A model generated the notes under the pieces. That model was not told the DNA's origin and did not search any database. It saw only the letters and a program-made list of their open reading frames with translations. This document shows, piece by piece, positions 59,628 to 64,000 of a stretch of DNA of 64,000 nt. This DNA is from Apium graveolens (taxonomy: Eukaryota > Streptophyta > Magnoliopsida > Apiales > Apiaceae). The stretch covers positions 167,734,588-167,798,587 of the forward strand of contig NC_133655.1 in the NCBI RefSeq assembly GCF_009905375.1. Direction: 5' to 3'. The position numbers and the translations under genes are program-made. Position 1 is the first letter of the stretch. Every line of letters begins with the position of its first letter.

Positions 59628-60972
59628 ATTGACATTTAACTTAGTGTTAACATTAATGTAAACCTAATAAGGGAATGATGATTTAGAAAACGAAGCGAGT
59701 TATAAAAATGCCAATTCTTAGCATGATCATTTCGTAAAATTGATATAAAATTAGTTTTCTTAATTACAAAATTAGCAGCCATTTTTAAAAACTAATCGAT
59801 AATCTTTATAATTAAAATCACAAACTTTTATATCGGTTAACAAACACAAAATACGAACCAAACACCAAAAATTACGAACAAATACAAAAACCCAAAAATC
59901 TCGAATATAAACCAAATTAAAGTATGATATAGTACGAGAGATTTGATACAAAACTACGAACTTAATTACTCAAATTGATCATAAACTAGTTCGGAAACCC
60001 TGACCCAAAGATCGAACGGTTCAAGTAGAGATCTCTCTAATTAACTAGCCAAATTTGTTGAAATTACATACAATGTATAGATCATAATTTGGCCTTCAAT
60101 AACTATAATCATAATGAATTTTGGCAGAGTTTCTTTAATATTTTATCGATAAAAAAATGCTCTATTCGAGTTCGTTTGTGTGTGTGTGCATGTATTTCAA
60201 GCCATGTATCAAAAGATAATTAAATGTCTAAATAAGGGAATAAAAGCTTGATATATACAAACATACTGAGCCCCAACAAGTCTAAGAACCCAAGCCCAAA
60301 CAAGTCAAAGCCTCCAAGCCCCGACAAGTCAGATATTTGAGCTCTGACAACCAATTCTCGATTGTTCAATTTGACCAAGCCCTAACAATAAAAAATTGCC
60401 AAGGCCTGGTAGTTCAATATTACCAAGCCCCGACAATTCAAAAAATTGTCAAGTCCCGGTAGATGATTTTTACCAAGCCCCGACAATTTAAATAATTGCC
60501 AATGCCCGATAGTCGTTCATAATAATTTAAAATTTCATTATCATTTATCCTTGAAAGATATTTGGCAATAAATTTTGTAAATTATTTATGCCGCTTTTAT
60601 TCAGTTCTAGTGAATTCTTTTAAATATGGAATTATTTAAAATTCACTGAATTAATAACTCACACTTCTTATCGTAAAATTACAACAATTATCATTTGGTT
60701 GATAATATCATAACTCTAATAATTTAAATTGCGTTGCTTTTAAATTACTCATAATTTAATAATTAACAATTAAATCACTTTCAAATAAACTGAAAATAGT
60801 TATGTGCTTAAATATTTATCTGTTACATACAAGTACACAAATACTTGAGATACGAGAATTAAATATAGTTAAGTAAATTCACGATCCTAAAAATATTGAC
60901 ATTTATCAACATGTGAACTCATTCAAAATAAGTTGTAGTTCTTGACTTCTAATCAGATCAATTAATAATATT
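59628..60972. other. Spacer between copia pol and the env-like ORF
   Basis: AT-rich with no coding signal. It includes the minisatellite at 60.27-60.51 kb and a tg-rich run at about 60174-60190. Confidence 0.5.
60270..60512. repeat. Minisatellite built on caagccccgacaa
   Basis: The core (caagccccgacaa, drifting to caagccctaacaa) recurs about seven times. In the right half it alternates with gccaaggcctggtag-type blocks in ~57-bp units. Confidence 0.75.
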
Positions 60973-63469
60973 TAAAATCCCAAGTTCACCAACCAACTAA
61001 GAGAAAGTGGATTCATCAAGTGGTTTAGTGAAGATGTATAAAATTTGTTCATCTATGGGTATAAAATATAATTCCACACTACCATTTGTGATATGCTCTC
61101 TCATAAAAAGATACCCGATATCAATGTGCTTGGTTCTCGAGTGTTGAACTGGGTTGTTGGAGATTGCTATGGCACTGGTGTTACCGAAAAATATAAGAAT
61201 TTTTACATCAACAGTCTGTAGTCTCGGAGTTGGTTCCTCATCCATAAGGTCTAAGCACAACAGCTTCCAGCAGCTATATATTCAGCTTCAGCAGTTGATG
61301 TGGATATTGAGCGCTGCTTCTTGCTATGCCAGGATACCAATCTTCTTCCAAGAAACTGACAACTTCCTGAAGTGCTTTTCCTATCAATGTTACAATCTGC
61401 AAAATCTGAATATGTATAGCCTACAAGGTCAAAACCTGTACCTTTAGGGTACCAAATACCAAGATTTGAAGTTCCCTTAAGATTCCTAAAAAATATGTTT
61501 AACAATTATGAGATGAGATTCTTTAGGGTCGGCTTGTAACCCAGCACATAAGCATGTTACAAACATAATATCTGGCCTACTTGCTGTAAGATATAATAAT
61601 GAGCCAATCATACCTTTATAGCTTGTGATTTCAACCTTCTTATCGGTTTTGTCCTGATCAATCTTAGTGGATGTTGGCATTGAAGTCTTTTCCAGAGTTG
61701 AATCTTCCTGATTGAACTTTCTTGATTGACAAATGAATATCCCATCTTTCTTTTGACTCACTTGTAATCCAAGAAAGTATCAACACTCCCATCATGCTCA
61801 TTTCATACTTACTCTGCATTAACTTGGAAATCTCTTGCAAAGATCATTATTAGTGGACCCAAATATAATATTGTCAACATATACTTGTATTAATATCATA
61901 CAGTCTTATGCATTTTATGAAACATAGTTTTATCTATAACACCTCTAGTAAATCCATTTTTCAAGTAAGAATTATGAGAGAGTGTCATAACATACCCTTG
62001 GTGCTTGCTTGAGTCCATATAGAGCTTTGAACAAAAAGTACACAAAGTCTACAAGATTTGGATCTTCAAATCCTAGAGGTTTTTTAACGTACACTTCTTC
62101 TTCTAACTCCCCATTCAGGAATGCACTCTTCTCATCCATTTGATAAATCTTGAAGTCTGAATATGCAGCGAATGCTAGAAACATTCTGATTGCCTCAAGC
62201 CTAGCTATTGAAGCATATGTTTCATCATAATCTGTTATCTCTTCTTGAGAGTAAGCTTTAGCTACCAATCTGGCCTTGTTTCTTGTTACAATGCCATCTT
62301 CATCAAATTTGTTTCTGAATACCCACTTAGTGCCAATCACTATTTTTCCTTTAGGCCGGGGTACCAGCTTCCAAACTTTCTGCCTTTCAAACTGATTGAG
62401 TTCTTCTTGCATAACAGTAAACTAATCTGGATCTTTAAGTGCCTCATTCACTTTATTAGGCTCCATTTCTGAAAGAAAACCTTAGAAGTGATATTCATTC
62501 TGTGTGGCACGTCTAGTTCTCACTCCTGTATCAGGATCACCAATGATCAACTCAAAAGGATGGGCTCTACTCCATACCCTATGTCTTGGTAGATAAGATC
62601 TTGATGATTCCCCTTATTCAACATTATATTGAGTATGATTAGTAGATCCTCCTCCTGCTCCCCCTTGAGTTGTTGCCTTCATGGCTTGATGATCCTGTTC
62701 TTTGATTAGTGGTTTTAGTAGTGCTTTTTGTATGATCTGTATTGCCACCACTATCACCACTTGAACCAGAATCATTATTATCATTAATAATGGGAATAAC
62801 AGAAGCCACTTCAGGTTCGTCTACATCTAAAGGATCATCTGAAATATTTTCAAATTTCAGAGATTCATAATCTTTTTCTCTTTAAAAGCTTGCCAACTTG
62901 GTATCGTCGAACGTTACATTAAGGCTTTCAATCACCTTTTGATCAGCAATCTTATAAATCCTGTATGTCTTAGATTCTCGAGAGTAGCTAAGAAATATGC
63001 CTTCTTCTATTTTATTATCAAACTTTCCCAAATGTTAATTTCCTTATTTAACCACAAACCATTTAACCCCAAACACATGAAAGTATTTCAGTGTTTGTCT
63101 CTTGCCAGCCATAATCTCATAAGGAGTTTTAACATAATCTTTATTTATTAGGGTATGATTCTGAGCGTAACACACTGTGTTGACTATTTCAGCCCAAAAG
63201 TAGGTAGGAAGTCTTGATTCATTTAGCATAGTCCTTGTTGCTTCAACCAAAGTGCGGTTCTTCCTTTTAACTACTCCATTTTATTGTGAAGTTCTTGGTG
63301 CTGAATACTGTCTCGGAATAACTTTCTTATTACATAATTCATTAAGAAATGCATTCTTAAATTCTATTTCATTATCTGATATGATCTTCCTGACAGGTAC
63401 TTTCACTTCCATCTCAATCTTCTTTATGTGATCAATAATCGTATGTGGTGCTTCATCTTTTGATTATAA
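60973..63469 (-). pseudogene. Ty1/copia pol (integrase, reverse transcriptase, RNase H), broken
   Basis: On the minus strand, in order: integrase core (63469-62870; IISDNEIEFKN, then an in-frame stop before NGVV.RKNRTL, then RLPTYFWAEIVNTVCYAQN). Next comes RT (62412-61972; LNQFERQKVWKLVPRPKGK, IGTKWVFRNKFDEDG, YQMDEKSAFLNGELEEEVYV, LYGLKQAPR). Then the RT/RNase H junction (61761-61486; GSLLYLTASRPDIMF) and RNase H (61505-60997; DRKSTSGSCQFLGRRLVSWH, STAEAEYIAA, RTKHIDI). The RT catalytic YVDD box lies in an unreadable gap near 61.9 kb. These domains copy element RNA and integrate the DNA. The order IN-RT-RH is diagnostic of copia. At least one stop and several frameshifts make it non-functional. 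Its 5' half is cut off by the LTR at 63470. Confidence 0.9.
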
Positions 63470-63981
63470 TGTTAGATATAATTGATGATATCAGGATAGA
63501 AATTATCAGAAGTTATTATCAGGACTTAATATCAGTATTTACTGAAGGGTGACGCTATCAGTACTTATATCACTTGATGATCAGCAGTTGATGTCATCAG
63601 GATTTGTCACTTCAGTAGATATTCGAGGAGGAAAAGGAAAGCAGAAATTCAAGGTGGTGAAGGACTTTATCTCAAAAACAATTATACATGGATATGTAAT
63701 AGGTTTTCTTATTGTAATAAAATAGAATTCCTTATTGATTGTGTAACGGTTCTCTATATAAAGCATAAATTAGGTTTATGCTATAGACGTTGCGAAACAG
63801 ATTGATATATCTCTCATGTAACCTAGCAGCTCTCAAGGATAATTATTCTTCATTTAAGAGAGTACTTGTGTAACAGTTTTTATCAGATTAATATAAAAAC
63901 TGATTGATTCTATTAAAGCTTTGTCGAATTGATTGAATAAACAGTATTGACCCCCCTCTACAGTTGATTACGGACCTAACA
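63470..63981 (+). mobile_element. 5' LTR of a second copia element (512 bp), plus strand
   Basis: It begins tgttagatataattgatgat and ends cggacctaaca, followed directly by a primer binding site, so it is a 5' LTR reading right. A TATA box (tctctatataaagc) is at about 63751. Its internal region lies outside the window. It is inserted in the opposite orientation into the copia integrase. Confidence 0.85.
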
Positions 63982-63994
63982 ATTGGTATCATAG
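63982..63994 (+). promoter_or_regulatory. Primer binding site of the second copia element (tRNA-Met type)
   Basis: attggtatcatag directly follows the LTR. It matches the tRNA-Met site tggtatcagag with one change (tggtatcatag). Confidence 0.75.
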
Positions 63995-64000
63995 TTTGCT

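Overview
This window is nuclear DNA from a flowering plant, almost certainly a eudicot. It is AT-rich and intron-rich, most of it is degenerate LTR retrotransposons, and it carries two ordinary plant nuclear genes. The retroelement families resemble those of Apiaceae and other asterids, but that assignment is recognition from memory, not proof.

Layout. (1) About 1-11430: a large minus-strand Ty3/gypsy element. The 3' LTR is cut by the left window edge, about 5.6 kb of internal region is badly decayed, and the 5' LTR has lost its outer end. (2) 11431-15213: small mobile-element debris. It holds broken exons resembling a plant ARM/TOG (CLASP-N-like) protein, one end of a CACTA transposon, a tRNA-derived SINE-like segment and a complete Tourist-like MITE with TTA target duplications. 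(3) 15214-28510: a gene island. A plus-strand EMSY-like gene (ENT and Agenet/Tudor domains; 10 coding exons, 426 aa) and a minus-strand gene for plastid enoyl-ACP reductase (NADH) (12 coding exons, 388 aa) converge on each other. Both reconstruct with consistent splice phases and no lesions, so both look functional. (4) 28736-29016: a complete Stowaway MITE upstream of the reductase gene. (5) About 29400-64000: nested retrotransposons. A decayed minus-strand Tat/Ogre-like gypsy remnant is split by a 7.1 kb plus-strand Athila-like element that kept gag-protease but lost RT/RNase H/integrase. Next to it is a minus-strand Ty1/copia element of SIRE-like layout (pol, then an env-like extra ORF, then the LTR). 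That copia element is broken three times: a 13 kb plus-strand Tekay/Del-like gypsy element with 3.84 kb LTRs sits in its 3' LTR, a 1.09 kb solo LTR sits in its env-like ORF, and a new plus-strand copia 5' LTR sits in its integrase and runs off the right edge.

Function. The two genes are unrelated in role: the EMSY-like protein is a nuclear chromatin-associated factor, and enoyl-ACP reductase completes each cycle of plastid fatty-acid elongation. No retroelement here looks autonomous, because every coding region carries stops, frameshifts or deletions. I found no CRISPR array, rRNA gene or intact tRNA gene and no clear novel gene system. The most informative unusual structures are a duplicated splice donor in the EMSY-like gene, the CACTA end beside an ARM/TOG fragment, the pol-less Athila derivative with a duplicated polypurine tract, and a tandem duplication in the copia env-like ORF that was later hit by a solo LTR.
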